Positions 33,882 to 42,426 of a DNA stretch of 64,000 nucleotides are shown piece by piece. Under the pieces are notes generated by a model that worked only from the letters and a program-made list of their open reading frames with translations, searched no databases and was not told the origin of the DNA. Each line of letters begins with the position of its first letter. The first letter of the stretch is position 1. Both the position numbers and the translations under genes were made by a program. Source of the DNA: Sinosporangium album (lineage in GTDB: Bacteria; Actinomycetota; Actinomycetes; Streptosporangiales; Streptosporangiaceae); contig NZ_FNCN01000018.1 in assembly GCF_900100605.1 (NCBI RefSeq), forward strand, positions 1 through 64,000, given 5' to 3'.

Positions 33882-34041
33882 GGGGCTCCCTCGCTCGATG
33901 TGGCCGATAGGGCTGCGACGGTACGACCGCGCCGAAGATGAAGCAAGAAGCACGAGAGGAGGTTTGGCCTTACCCCGGCGTGTGGCGGGCCATAGTGCGA
34001 TTTGAGCCCGCCTATCGAGGTGATTCGGGTTCGCGCATACC

Positions 34042-35007
34042 TCAGCTCAACGCTGCTGCGAGCTGCCGCGCGCCAGACACGCGGGGGTGGTGGCGGGTGA
34101 GCTCGTCGGCGATCTTCCGGACGGACGGCCGGTCCTTCACCTCGCTCGGCGCCTGCTCGCAGGCGGCGAGCAGCGCGTGGGCGGTCTCTTCCGGTTTGCC
34201 CCACCGCCACCATGCCCGCGCCAGATCGGTGTGCAGCCGTCCCCGCCGTTCCGACGTGGCGTACATTTCTGGCCGCAGGGTCCGGCCGACATGCAGCGCT
34301 GTCCCTGCGTCGCCGAGCGCGTAGTGGATGCCCACCCGGTACAAGGTGACGAACGGCATGGCGATGCCTGACTTGCCGACGATTCCCGCGAGGCGGTCGG
34401 CGGCACGCTCGGCATCAGCGATCCGCTCCAGGGCTGTGGCCCGGTCACCTGCCCAGCTCGCTGTGTAGGCGGACGCGCACAGCAGCCGCACATAGGTGGA
34501 TGCCTGCGCCGGAGTGCGCAGCCCCGTCGGGTCGAGTCGACTGATCGCCCGCTCCATGACCTGCGCTGCGGTCTGGTGGCGTCCCTCGGTACGCAGCACC
34601 ATGCCCAACGCCCGAGCCGAGGCTCCCATCGCCACCGCGTCGCTGGAGCGGTCCGCGTGCTGCACCGACCGGTCCGCGGTGAGCCGGGCCGTGTCTTTCC
34701 GGCCGACTTTGTTCAGCGTGTCGGTGGCCAGGTCGTAGCAGGACGCCAGCAGCGCCCACCCGCCCGGTGTGCCTGACCGCTCCGCCATGTCCCGCGCTGC
34801 GGCGAGCATGCCCGGCAGCGTCGCCATCAGCTCGGCCAGCGCGCTGGCGTCGAATTGGCGGCGCGCCAGAAGAAGCCGCTGCTGGATCTGCGCCGGTCCT
34901 TGCGGAGGGCCTGACGCCGACGGCACCACGAGCATGTCATCGAACCGCTGGAGAAGCTGAACCGGGATACTCAGCCCCACCGCGGCCAGCACTGTTCGTC
35001 GCCGCAT
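34042..35007 (-). CDS. TPR protein like the C-terminal part of XRE-family regulators
   Basis: From the ATG at 35007 (AGGGG upstream) the product is about 321 residues. It begins MRRRTVLAAVGLSIPVQLLQ and continues with TPR-like helices: LAELMATLPGMLAAARDMAE, WALLASCYDLATDTLNKVGR, QVMERAISRLDPTGLRTPAQ and SERRGRLHTDLARAWWRWGK with PEETAHALLAACEQAPSEVK. This is the C-terminal half of a common actinobacterial XRE regulator, whose N-terminal HTH is missing here. A GTG at 35046 would add 13 residues but no HTH. The regulator half lies 160 bases upstream of the peptide gene in the same direction, so it may sense or regulate the RiPP pathway. Confidence 0.75.
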   Translation of the reverse strand: MRRRTVLAAVGLSIPVQLLQRFDDMLVVPSASGPPQGPAQIQQRLLLARRQFDASALAELMATLPGMLAAARDMAERSGTPGGWALLASCYDLATDTLNKVGRKDTARLTADRSVQHADRSSDAVAMGASARALGMVLRTEGRHQTAAQVMERAISRLDPTGLRTPAQASTYVRLLCASAYTASWAGDRATALERIADAERAADRLAGIVGKSGIAMPFVTLYRVGIHYALGDAGTALHVGRTLRPEMYATSERRGRLHTDLARAWWRWGKPEETAHALLAACEQAPSEVKDRPSVRKIADELTRHHPRVSGARQLAAALS

Positions 35008-35443
35008 CGGATCGGTCCCCTCATCTCCACCATCGCGACTACTCACTGTAACCGTACGGTTGCGGAGGGGGGGGTCGGGTGATGTCCCCCATCCGCCACA
35101 CCGAAGCCCCAGTCGCTCAGCTCGACGCCGCGCAGCCGGTTGCCAGCCGACCAGTCCACTGCGGCGTGCAGCACGTCGTCCTCGTCCTCGATGCGGGACT
35201 GGTGGGCGATGCCTCCCGGTGTCCGCTCGGAGGTGAATGCGATGTAACCGACATCGACGTGGGGCTGGTGGGCGATGCCTTGCGCGGCCTGCGCGGCTGC
35301 GGTAGCGGGGAGAGCGCCACGCCGGGCGCGTGCTTGGGCGGGGACGCGCCCTGCACGGGTCAAATGCGCCATCGGCGGTGATCTCTCCAACGGAGTCGAA
35401 CTGCTTTACCCTTGGCGGAAGCGCTCGAAGAGAGGGGGGTTCG
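35008..35443. other. 436-base region between TPR gene and recD2
   Basis: The palindrome AACCGTACGGTT (35050-35061) lies just upstream of the TPR gene and could be an operator. A minus-strand frame at 35100-35390 (with DVGYIAFTSERTPGG) may be the decayed HTH part of the same regulator, but it is not convincing. The last 45 bases carry the ribosome site AGAGGGGGG for recD2. Confidence 0.4.
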
Positions 35444-37657
35444 ATGACAACCGGATCAGATGGTCCCCCTGGTGTGAGTCTTCACGGAGTCCTGGAGCGC
35501 ATCACCTACGCCAACGAGGAGACGGGCTACACGATCGCCAGGGTCGCGACCGAGCGGTCGGGCACCGAGCTCCTCACCGTCGTCGGGCCGCTGCTCGGCG
35601 CCCAGGTGGGGGAGTCGCTGCGGCTGACGGGCCGGTGGACCACGCACCAGCGCTTCGGGCGGCAGTTCGAGGTGTGGTCCTACGCGACGGTCCTGCCGGC
35701 GACGGTGACGGGCATCCAGCGCTACCTCGGGTCGGGGCTGATCAAGGGGATCGGCCCGAAGATGGCCGAGCGGATCACCGACCACTTCGGCGTCGACACG
35801 CTGCGCGTCATCGAGGAGGAGCCGAAGCGGCTGGTCGAGGTGCCCGGGCTCGGCCCCAAGCGCACCAAGATGATCGCCGCCGCCTGGGAGGAGCAGAAGA
35901 TCATCAAAGAGGTGATGATCTTCCTCCAGGGCGTCGGGGTCTCGACCTCGATCGCGGTCCGCATCTTCAAGCAGTACGGCGAGGGCTCGATCGGCGTCGT
36001 GCGCTCCGAGCCCTACCGGCTGGCCGCCGACGTGTGGGGCATCGGCTTCAAGACCGCCGACACCATCGCCAAGGCGATCGGCATCCCCGAGGACAGCCCC
36101 GAACGGGTCAAGGCCGGCCTGCGCCACACCCTGTCGGAGGCCGCCGACGACGGGCACTGCTACCTTCCGGTCCCCAACCTCGTCGGCGACGCCGCCAAGA
36201 TCCTGGAGGTCGACCCCGCCCTCGTGTCCGCCTGCCTCGACGAGCTGGCGGCCGAGGAGGGCGTGGTGCGCGAGGAGGTCCCCGCGGGCGACAGCACCGT
36301 CCCCGCGGTCTACCTGGTGCCGTTCCACCGGGCCGAGCTCTCCCTGGCCGGTTCGCTGCTGGGGCTCCTCAACGCCAGGGCCGACCGGCTGCCGGCGTTC
36401 GCGTCGGTCGACTGGGGCAAGGCCATGGCGTGGCTGCGCGAGCGCACCGGCGCCGAACTGGCCGACGAGCAGGCCCAGGCCGTACGGCTCGCGCTCACCA
36501 CCCGGGTCGCGGTGCTGACGGGCGGGCCGGGCTGCGGCAAGAGCTTCACGGTGCGCTCGATCGTGACGCTGGCCCGGGCCAAGGGCGCGAAGGTCATCCT
36601 GGCCGCCCCCACCGGCCGGGCCGCCAAGCGGCTGTCGGAGCTGACCGGCCACGAGGCCGTCACCGTGCACCGCCTGCTGCAGCTGCGCCCCGGCGGCGAC
36701 GCGGCCTTCGACCGCGACAATCCGCTCGACGCCGACCTGGTGGTCGTCGACGAGTCCTCCATGCTGGACCTGCTGCTCGCCAACCGCCTGGTCAAGGCGG
36801 TCGCGCCGGGCGCGCACCTGCTGTTCGTGGGCGACGTGGACCAGCTTCCCTCGGTCGGCGCGGGCGAGGTCCTGCGCGACGTGCTGGCCGCAGAGCGCAT
36901 CCCGCGCGTACGGCTCACGCAGATCTTCCGCCAGGCGCAGCAGTCCGGCGTCGTCGTCAACGCGCACCGCGTCAACTCCGGCCTGTCGCCGCACACCAGC
37001 GGCTTCCCCGACTTCTTCCTGTTCCCCTGCGAGGAGCCCGAGGAGATCGCCGCGCTCACCGTGGACGTGGTGGCCCGGCGCATCCCGCGCAGGTTCGGAC
37101 TGGATCCGCGGCGCGACGTGCAGGTGCTCGCCCCGATGCACCGGGGCGCGGCGGGGGCGGGCAACCTCAACCTCGCGCTGCAGGAGGCGCTCACCCCGGC
37201 CCGCGAGGGCCTGCCCGAGCGGCGCTACGGCGGCCGGGTGTTCCGGATCGGCGACAAGGTCACCCAGCTCCGCAACAACTACGACAAGGGCGCGGCCGGG
37301 GTGTTCAACGGCACCGTCGGCGTGGTCGTCGACCTGCGGCCCGACGACCACGCGCTCACCGTGCGCACCGACGAGGACGAGCTGGTCGACTACGCCTTCG
37401 ACGAGCTGGACGAGCTGGCGCACGCCTACGCTGTGTCGATCCACCGCTCGCAGGGCAGCGAGTACCCCGCCGTGGTCGTCCCGCTGGCCACCAGCGCCTG
37501 GATGATGCTCCAGCGCAACCTGCTCTACACCGCGATCACGCGCGCCAAGAAGCTCGTCGTGATCGTCGGGTCCCGCCGGGCCCTCGGCCAGGCCGTGCGC
37601 ACCAAGGGCGCCGGCCGCCGCCACACCGGCCTCACCCACCGCCTCGGCCCGGCGTAG
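35444..37657 (+). CDS. recD2: RecD-like DNA helicase (RecD2 type)
   Basis: The 737-residue protein starts at the ATG at 35444. The first 90 residues form an OB-like domain. Helix-hairpin-helix repeats follow (GSGLIKGIGPKMAERITDHF, LVEVPGLGPKRTKMIAAAWE, ADVWGIGFKTADTIAKAIGI). The SF1 helicase core follows: Walker A LTGGPGCGKSFTVRSIVTLA near residue 360, Walker B VVVDESSMLDLLLANRL, motif III HLLFVGDVDQLPSVGAGEVL, LTQIFRQAQQSGVVVNAHRV and the C-terminal YAVSIHRSQGSEYPAVVVPL. RecD2 helicases occur without RecBC and act in repair and replication restart. The length matches the family. It is monocistronic. Confidence 0.95.
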   Translation: MTTGSDGPPGVSLHGVLERITYANEETGYTIARVATERSGTELLTVVGPLLGAQVGESLRLTGRWTTHQRFGRQFEVWSYATVLPATVTGIQRYLGSGLIKGIGPKMAERITDHFGVDTLRVIEEEPKRLVEVPGLGPKRTKMIAAAWEEQKIIKEVMIFLQGVGVSTSIAVRIFKQYGEGSIGVVRSEPYRLAADVWGIGFKTADTIAKAIGIPEDSPERVKAGLRHTLSEAADDGHCYLPVPNLVGDAAKILEVDPALVSACLDELAAEEGVVREEVPAGDSTVPAVYLVPFHRAELSLAGSLLGLLNARADRLPAFASVDWGKAMAWLRERTGAELADEQAQAVRLALTTRVAVLTGGPGCGKSFTVRSIVTLARAKGAKVILAAPTGRAAKRLSELTGHEAVTVHRLLQLRPGGDAAFDRDNPLDADLVVVDESSMLDLLLANRLVKAVAPGAHLLFVGDVDQLPSVGAGEVLRDVLAAERIPRVRLTQIFRQAQQSGVVVNAHRVNSGLSPHTSGFPDFFLFPCEEPEEIAALTVDVVARRIPRRFGLDPRRDVQVLAPMHRGAAGAGNLNLALQEALTPAREGLPERRYGGRVFRIGDKVTQLRNNYDKGAAGVFNGTVGVVVDLRPDDHALTVRTDEDELVDYAFDELDELAHAYAVSIHRSQGSEYPAVVVPLATSAWMMLQRNLLYTAITRAKKLVVIVGSRRALGQAVRTKGAGRRHTGLTHRLGPA

Positions 37658-37866
37658 GTCCCCGCCCGCGCCGTAGGCGGGTGCCGTACGGCGAGGCCGT
37701 ACGAATGCGATCTCCGTCCTGTTTTGACGGTTCCAGGCGTCGTTTTCCTGAGAGACACCCCTTGTCAGCAGGGGCAATGTGCCCCAACTCACCCAATTAA
37801 TGTGCACTTCACTTACCACTCCTATTAAGGTTTTTGGATGCACTTGCTGTTATGGGGGAGTGAAAC

Positions 37867-39057
37867 ATGCCAACGCGCGACCGGCGCTTGAAAGTGCCGA
37901 TGGCCGGGCTGGCAGTCGCCACCGCCGTGGCGCTGACAGCCGGCTGCTCCGAGGGGACGGCCACGCGGAACGCCGCGGCCGAAACGAAGACCACGACCCC
38001 GCCCGCCCCGACCATCGCCATCAGCCCGGCGCAGGGCAGCGACAAGGTGCGGCCCGACAAGCCGGTCGTGGTCACCGCCGAAGGCGGGGCTCTGGACGAG
38101 GTCGTCGTCAAGGCCGGCGGCAAGCAGCTCGACGGCGAGTTCGACGAGAACCGCACCCGCTGGGAGTCCAAGGAGCGCATGCGCCCCTCCACGGGCTACA
38201 CCGTGGCCGCCAAGGCGACCGGCGAAGGCGGCCCCGCCACCGCGACCAGCGACTTCACCACCCTGAAGCCGAAATCCGAACTCGCGATCGCCGACGTCAC
38301 ACCCACCTTGAAGGGGGAGAAGGTCGGTGTGGGGGCACCGATCATCGTCACCTTCAACATCCCGGTGAAAAACCGCGCCGCCGTGGAGAAATCCCTGAAG
38401 GTGAAGGCGCAGAAGCCGGTGAAGGGCGCCTGGCGCTGGATTGACGACACCAAGGTCATTTACCGTACGGCGAAATACTGGCCCGCCCACCAGAAGGTCC
38501 GCTTCACCGCGGACCTCGTGGGACTGCACGCCGGCGACGGCTCCTTCGGCGTCAAGAACCACGCGGCCACGATCCGGATCGGCGCCCGGCAGATCAGCAC
38601 CGTCGACACCCGGCGCAAGACCATGACGGTCAAGCGCGACGGCAAAACGGTGCAGAACATGCTGATCAGCGCTGGCCGCGCCACGACCAGGGAGTACACC
38701 ACCACCAGCGGTGTCCACCTCACCATGGACAAACGCAACCCCGAGCGCATGATCTCGCCCAACAGGGAGAAGGGCGACCCCGGCTACTACGACCTGATGA
38801 TCGACCACGCCGTGCGCATCTCCAATTCCGGAGAATACGTGCACGCCAAGAACAACGTCGCCGACCAGGGGCGCAGGAACGTCAGCCACGGCTGCATCAA
38901 CGCCCGCCCCGACCAGGCCCGCTGGTTCTACAACAACTCCCAGCGGGGCGACGTCGTCAACATCACCGGCACCAACCGCGCCCTGGAGTGGAACAACGGC
39001 TGGGGCTTCTGGCAGATGTCCTTCAAGGAATGGAAGAAGGGCAGCGCCCTGCGCTAA
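37867..39057 (+). CDS. L,D-transpeptidase lipoprotein (LdtMt2 type)
   Basis: The 396-residue protein begins with a lipoprotein signal (AGLAVATAVALTAGC, lipid-modified Cys27) and GGGGGAG before the ATG. Two Ig-like domains (residues 47-240, with VRPDKPVVVTAEGGALDEVV and EKVGVGAPIIVTFNIPVKNR) precede the YkuD catalytic domain. That domain has STVDTRRKTMTVKRDGKTV, GEYVHAKNN (His326) and the SHGCIN motif with the nucleophile Cys343. LdtMt2-type enzymes make 3-3 cross-links in peptidoglycan outside the membrane and are inhibited by carbapenems. A 70-base piece of a paralogous gene lies at 40909-40977. The terminator follows at 39066. Confidence 0.95.
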   Translation: MPTRDRRLKVPMAGLAVATAVALTAGCSEGTATRNAAAETKTTTPPAPTIAISPAQGSDKVRPDKPVVVTAEGGALDEVVVKAGGKQLDGEFDENRTRWESKERMRPSTGYTVAAKATGEGGPATATSDFTTLKPKSELAIADVTPTLKGEKVGVGAPIIVTFNIPVKNRAAVEKSLKVKAQKPVKGAWRWIDDTKVIYRTAKYWPAHQKVRFTADLVGLHAGDGSFGVKNHAATIRIGARQISTVDTRRKTMTVKRDGKTVQNMLISAGRATTREYTTTSGVHLTMDKRNPERMISPNREKGDPGYYDLMIDHAVRISNSGEYVHAKNNVADQGRRNVSHGCINARPDQARWFYNNSQRGDVVNITGTNRALEWNNGWGFWQMSFKEWKKGSALR

Positions 39058-39065
39058 CCCGCCCC

Positions 39066-39089
39066 CCGGGTCCCCCCACGGGGACCCGG
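39066..39089 (+). terminator. Terminator of the L,D-transpeptidase gene
   Basis: CCGGGTCCCC (39066-39075) pairs perfectly with 39080-39089 around a 4-base loop, 8 bases after the stop codon. Confidence 0.8.
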
Positions 39090-39245
39090 CCATTGACCGG
39101 CTGCCAGGCGGGCGCGCGGTCACCGACCTGCCGTCACGACCTCCTGCTCTCGACCCTCTTCACCAAGGGCCCGGCGTAGGCCCTCGGAGGAGAGGTCCAC
39201 GCCCGACCGGTCCGGAGACACCGGCCGCGATCCGCAGGGGGTGCG

Positions 39246-39740
39246 TCACCCGGCAGAGCCGGGCCGTACGATCATCAACACGACGACCACCGCCCACAGC
39301 ACGTTGTAGACGCCGACGAGCATGTGCAGAGGGCGAAGCCGGTCGCGGTCGCCGGGCTCGGCGAGCGCGACGCGCTGGCGCGGATAGATCTCTAGCGCCA
39401 GCAGGGCTCCCGCGACGGCGGTGAGGACGAGGGCCAGGATGATCCAGATCTCGCCGGTGCGGCCTTGGACGACGGCCAGGACGATCCCGGTGGCGGGCAC
39501 GATCAGTCCCAGCGCGCTGTATCCGCGGGTGATCCGGTGCATCGCGACGGCCACGGCGCGATCGCGCCCTCCCGTCGCCTCCGGCGTTTCAGGCGGCGCG
39601 GCACCCGGGCCGTCGGGGACGGCCGCAGGAACGACGGCGGCGACCGGGACGTAGCGGGGGAACAGGCTCGCCGCGACCGCCGAACCTCCGATGAACACGA
39701 TGCCGGCCACGACATGCGCCGACAGCAACAGCAGTTCCAC
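39246..39740 (-). CDS. DUF2269-like membrane protein
   Basis: The 164-residue protein has four helices: LLLSAHVVAGIVFIGGSAVA, a second near GYSALGLIVPATGIVLAVVQ, WIILALVLTAVAGALLALEI and MLVGVYNVLWAVVVVLMIVR. A short His near the start (SAHVVAGIVF) and the conserved IGGS resemble the DUF2269/YkoI-type integral membrane family of unknown function. A Pro/Ala-rich loop (residues 34-60) separates helix 1 from helix 2. It has no assigned role and lies alone on the minus strand, 36 bases from the GlxA-type regulator gene, with which it may be co-transcribed. Confidence 0.65.
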   Translation of the reverse strand: MELLLLSAHVVAGIVFIGGSAVAASLFPRYVPVAAVVPAAVPDGPGAAPPETPEATGGRDRAVAVAMHRITRGYSALGLIVPATGIVLAVVQGRTGEIWIILALVLTAVAGALLALEIYPRQRVALAEPGDRDRLRPLHMLVGVYNVLWAVVVVLMIVRPGSAG

Positions 39741-39776
39741 AGGCTCTCTCCTTCTTACGTTCAGGGTGCCCGCGGC

Positions 39777-40802
39777 TCAGCACGTGAGCGTCAGGCCTTC
39801 CGGTTGCTCTGGGACGGCATCGCCCTGCGCACCTCCTACGGTGTCCACGACTCCCCGGTGGGATCGGGAGGTGCGGAAGCTCCGGCGGTAGGCGGTCGGT
39901 GTGGTGCGCAGCACCTTCAGGAACGTCCTGCGCATCGTTTCGTCGGATCCGAGGCCGCACCTGCGGGCGATCGAGGCCACGCCGTCGGTGGTGGTCTCCA
40001 GGAGGGCCTGCGCGGCCTCCACCCGGATACGCTCGACGTACCGGCCGGGGGTGAGCCCGACCTCACGGCGGAACAACCGGGTCAGATGGCGTTCGCTGAC
40101 GGCGACCTGGGCCGCCATCGCGGCCAGGGTGTGGTCGGCCGCCGGCTCGGCGGCGATCGCGTCCAGGAGGCGGCGCAGTCCCGGATGGCGCGTCGCGGGT
40201 ACGGCTCCGCGCACGCTGAACTGCGACTGGCCGCCCGGCCGCTGCAGGAACACGACCATGTATTTGGCCACCGTACGCGCGAGGTCCGGTCCGTGGTCGT
40301 CCTCGACGAGAGCCAGCGCCAGATCGATGCCGGCGGTGACGCCCGCCGAGGTCATGACCGGTCCGTCGCGGACGAAGATGGCGTCGGGCTCCAGGGCGAC
40401 CCGCGGGAACCGGCTCTCCAGTTCGGCGCCCGCGGCCCAGTGGGTGGTGGCCCGCCGTCCGTCGAGCAGGCCGGCCTCGGCCAGCAGGAGCGCACCCGTG
40501 CACACCGACACCACGCGCCGCGCGCGACCGCCGATGTCGCGCACCAGGTTCGAGAACGCCTCTCCGGGGCGGTCGCCGTACGGCGGCGCGCAGCCCGGCA
40601 CCAGCAGCGTGTCGATCGGCCCTTCGAGCTCGTCCAGAGCCAGGTCGGCCCCCAGTAGCACACCGACATCGGTGCGCACCGGCCGCCCGTCGATGGACGC
40701 GCGCCGGATGCGGTAGCCGCCGGATCCGTGCAGGACCTGCATCGGCCCCGCCACGTCCAGCAGCACGACGCCGTCGCAGAGGGCGACCACCACTTCTTTC
40801 AC
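39777..40802 (-). CDS. GlxA-type transcriptional regulator (DJ-1/PfpI plus AraC HTH)
   Basis: From the GTG at 40802 the product is 341 residues. The first 180 form a DJ-1/PfpI-like amidotransferase domain (EVVVALCDGVVLLDVAGPMQ, DTLLVPGCAPPYGDRPGEAF, RRVVSVCTGALLLAEAGLLD with the Cys elbow). The C terminus is an AraC double HTH (HTLAAMAAQVAVSERHLTRL, FRREVGLTPGRYVERIRVEA, DGVASIARRCGLGSDETMRR, TFLKVLRTTPTAYRRSFR). Such regulators bind small metabolites through the DJ-1 part and activate catabolic or redox genes. The neighbouring membrane protein gene is a possible target. The start is not certain; an earlier frame to 40883 has no support. Confidence 0.92.
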   Translation of the reverse strand: MKEVVVALCDGVVLLDVAGPMQVLHGSGGYRIRRASIDGRPVRTDVGVLLGADLALDELEGPIDTLLVPGCAPPYGDRPGEAFSNLVRDIGGRARRVVSVCTGALLLAEAGLLDGRRATTHWAAGAELESRFPRVALEPDAIFVRDGPVMTSAGVTAGIDLALALVEDDHGPDLARTVAKYMVVFLQRPGGQSQFSVRGAVPATRHPGLRRLLDAIAAEPAADHTLAAMAAQVAVSERHLTRLFRREVGLTPGRYVERIRVEAAQALLETTTDGVASIARRCGLGSDETMRRTFLKVLRTTPTAYRRSFRTSRSHRGVVDTVGGAQGDAVPEQPEGLTLTC

Positions 40803-40908
40803 GGTATCCAGCCTGGCGGCCTCGGCGAGATGTCCACAAGGACCGCTGTCCCACAGATCCGGACATGCGGCCGTCCTCCTCACCCGCCGCGCACGCGCAG
40901 GTCAGCTC

Positions 40909-40977
40909 GACGGCAAGGCGGTGCAGAACATGCTTGATCAGCGCCGGGCGCGCCACGACCAGGGAGTACACCACCAC
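40909..40977 (+). pseudogene. Frameshifted fragment of an L,D-transpeptidase paralogue
   Basis: These 69 bases match 38637-38704 of the L,D-transpeptidase gene closely (DGKAVQNML versus DGKTVQNML), with one inserted base that breaks the frame after the ML codons. No Ig or catalytic SHGCxN part is nearby. It is a remnant of another copy or of a partial duplication. Confidence 0.7.
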
Positions 40978-41159
40978 GCGGGCTGTCTCTCTGGGCCTCG
41001 CCACCCGCACCCCGTGCCGCCTGAGCGAGATCCTCGACCGCGACATCGACGGCGGATCCCTCTGGGGGCCGAGGCCGGAGGCCGGACCGGCATCGTGCCT
41101 GCGCGTTCGGGCGACGGGTTCTGTGACCCCGTCCGGCTTTGCGGTGCCCCCGCGGCAGG

Positions 41160-41479
41160 CCCTGTCCCGGCGAGGACGGTCGTCGGGCGGGCAGCGTCAG
41201 CGGGTCGCCGTCGCCCGCGCGCTGGCCAACGACCCGCTGGTCGTCCTGGCCGACGAGCCGACCGGCAACCTCGACACCGCCGCGACCCTCGACGTGCTGA
41301 GGATCTTCGAGGACCTGAGTTCCGCGGGGCAGACCCTCGTGATCGTCACGCATGACGAGCGGGTCGCGGCCATGGCGGATCGGCTGGTCTCGATGCGCGA
41401 CGGGATGCTCGTTGACGACACCTGGCTGGCCGGATCCCGCACCCGCGGGCTCGGCGGTCTGATCGGGCTGGGGGAGTGA
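41160..41479 (+). pseudogene. 3' half of a MacB/LolD-type ABC ATPase
   Basis: The frame holds GGQRQRVAVARALANDPLVV, LADEPTGNLDTAATLDVLRI and GQTLVIVTHDERVAAMADRL with VSMRDGMLVDDTWLAG. That is, it has the ABC signature, Walker B and H-loop of the FtsX-linked ATPases that work with MacB-type permeases. Walker A and the Q-loop are absent upstream, where an L,D-transpeptidase scrap and unassignable sequence lie. It cannot hydrolyse ATP. It stands just before the FtsX remnant, so the former operon order is kept. Confidence 0.8.
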
Positions 41480-41484
41480 ACGTC

Positions 41485-41977
41485 ATGGGCTCCACCATGC
41501 TCGTCGTGCGCCTGGTGCTGGTCGACGTGCGCCGGCACAAGGTCCAGGCCGCGATGCTCCTGCCATACCTGGCAGTTCACCGCCGGACAGGACATGGTCA
41601 TTCTCAAGGACAGTCAGCCGATCCTGGTCATCGGTAGCTGGCTGCTCGGCTTCCTGGCCATCACCGGAGTGGCGGCGCTGGCCGCGGGACGCGCCGCCGA
41701 GCAGGCGCGCCGGGCCGGGCTGCTCAAGGCCGTCGGCGCCACCCCGGGCCTGATCGCAGCCGTCCTGCTCACCGAGTACCTGGCGCTGGCGCTGGCCGGC
41801 GACGCGCTGGGGCTGGTGATCGCCCGTCTGGCCGTGCCCGCCGTCGCCAGCCCCACCGCCAGCCGGATCGGCGCCGCCGGGCTGACCGGCGGCGCCGTCG
41901 CCACAGCGACCGCCCTGCCCGCACGCCTGGCGGCCCGCCGACCCGTGGCGCAGACCCTCAGCGCCGAAACGGCCTGA
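41485..41977 (+). pseudogene. FtsX/MacB-type permease with internal deletion and frameshift
   Basis: An ATG at 41485 opens MGSTMLVVRLVLVDVRRHKV, the usual N terminus, then the frame shifts at about 41570. From 41594 another frame gives ILVIGSWLLGFLAITGVAAL, AAGRAAEQARRAGLLKAVGA, TPGLIAAVLLTEYLALALAG and LAARRPVAQTLSAETA, the last helices and end of an FtsX permease. The extracytoplasmic region and most of the permease are gone. Both halves follow the ATPase remnant, so this is one decayed ABC exporter operon. Confidence 0.8.
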
Positions 41978-42041
41978 CCGACCCGGCCCGGGAGGAGTCA
42001 GCGGGCCTGACCCGTATCCGGGCCACCGTCCTGGCCGCCGG

Positions 42042-42326
42042 TCAGCTCGACGGCACGAGAGCCGTCCGCGCCAGGCCGTCGAGCGTCGCGGCGAGCTCGG
42101 CGAGGGACTCGGGGGCGAGCGAGTAGCAGATGGTGGTGCCTTCGCGGCGGGTAGTGACGAGCCCGGCCTCGCGGAGGACCTTGAGGTGGGCGGAGATCGT
42201 CGGCTGGCTGACCGCGAAGTGGTCGGTGAAGTCGCAGGCGCATATGTGCGGCCTGGTGGAGAGCTGCTGCACCATGCCCAGCCGTACGGGGTGGGCGAGG
42301 GCCCGGAGCAGTGCGACCGTGTCCAT
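42042..42326 (-). CDS. ArsR/SmtB-family metal or ligand-sensing repressor
   Basis: From the ATG at 42326 the product is 94 residues: a winged HTH of the ArsR type (MDTVALLRALAHPVRLGMVQ, FAVSQPTISAHLKVLREAGL, VTTRREGTTICYSLAPESLA). A Cys-Ala-Cys motif (HICACDFTDHF) stands at the start of the recognition helix pair, at the position of the metal-binding Cys pair of ArsR-like sensors. The gene is divergent from a questin-oxidase-like gene, with two palindromes (42352-42361 and 42390-42415) in between. It probably represses both and is released by a thiophilic ion or a thiol-reactive ligand. Confidence 0.88.
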   Translation of the reverse strand: MDTVALLRALAHPVRLGMVQQLSTRPHICACDFTDHFAVSQPTISAHLKVLREAGLVTTRREGTTICYSLAPESLAELAATLDGLARTALVPSS

Positions 42327-42351
42327 GGGCACAGCGTATCGCCCGCCATCT

Positions 42352-42361
42352 ATATCGATAT
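42352..42361. promoter_or_regulatory. Palindrome near the ArsR start
   Basis: ATATCGATAT is a perfect 10-base palindrome about 26 bases upstream of the ArsR ATG, inside the divergent promoter region. It could be an ArsR half-site pair or part of the -10 region. ArsR-type operators are usually AT-rich dyads of this kind. Confidence 0.45.
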
Positions 42362-42389
42362 CCGCCTATGGACATGGGATCAGCGCGTC

Positions 42390-42415
42390 TCTATATTGGC
42401 CGATGCCAATATAGA
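42390..42415. promoter_or_regulatory. 26-bp inverted repeat operator before the questin-oxidase-like gene
   Basis: TCTATATTGGC and GCCAATATAGA form 11-bp arms around CGAT, ending 12 bases before the GTG at 42427. It is AT-rich and dyad-symmetric, as ArsR/SmtB operators are. Its position over the start site would allow repression of the plus-strand gene. Confidence 0.75.
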
Positions 42416-42426
42416 TGGGAGACGAT

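Noticed and set aside
35100-35390. Possible HTH half of the XRE regulator upstream of the TPR gene
   Set aside because: Only a vague match (DVGYIAFTSERTPGG); no clear HTH helix pair could be read.
35456-37843. Long minus-strand frame opposite recD2
   Set aside because: Its translation has no domains and repetitive His/Gly/Val composition; recD2 on the other strand has all helicase motifs.
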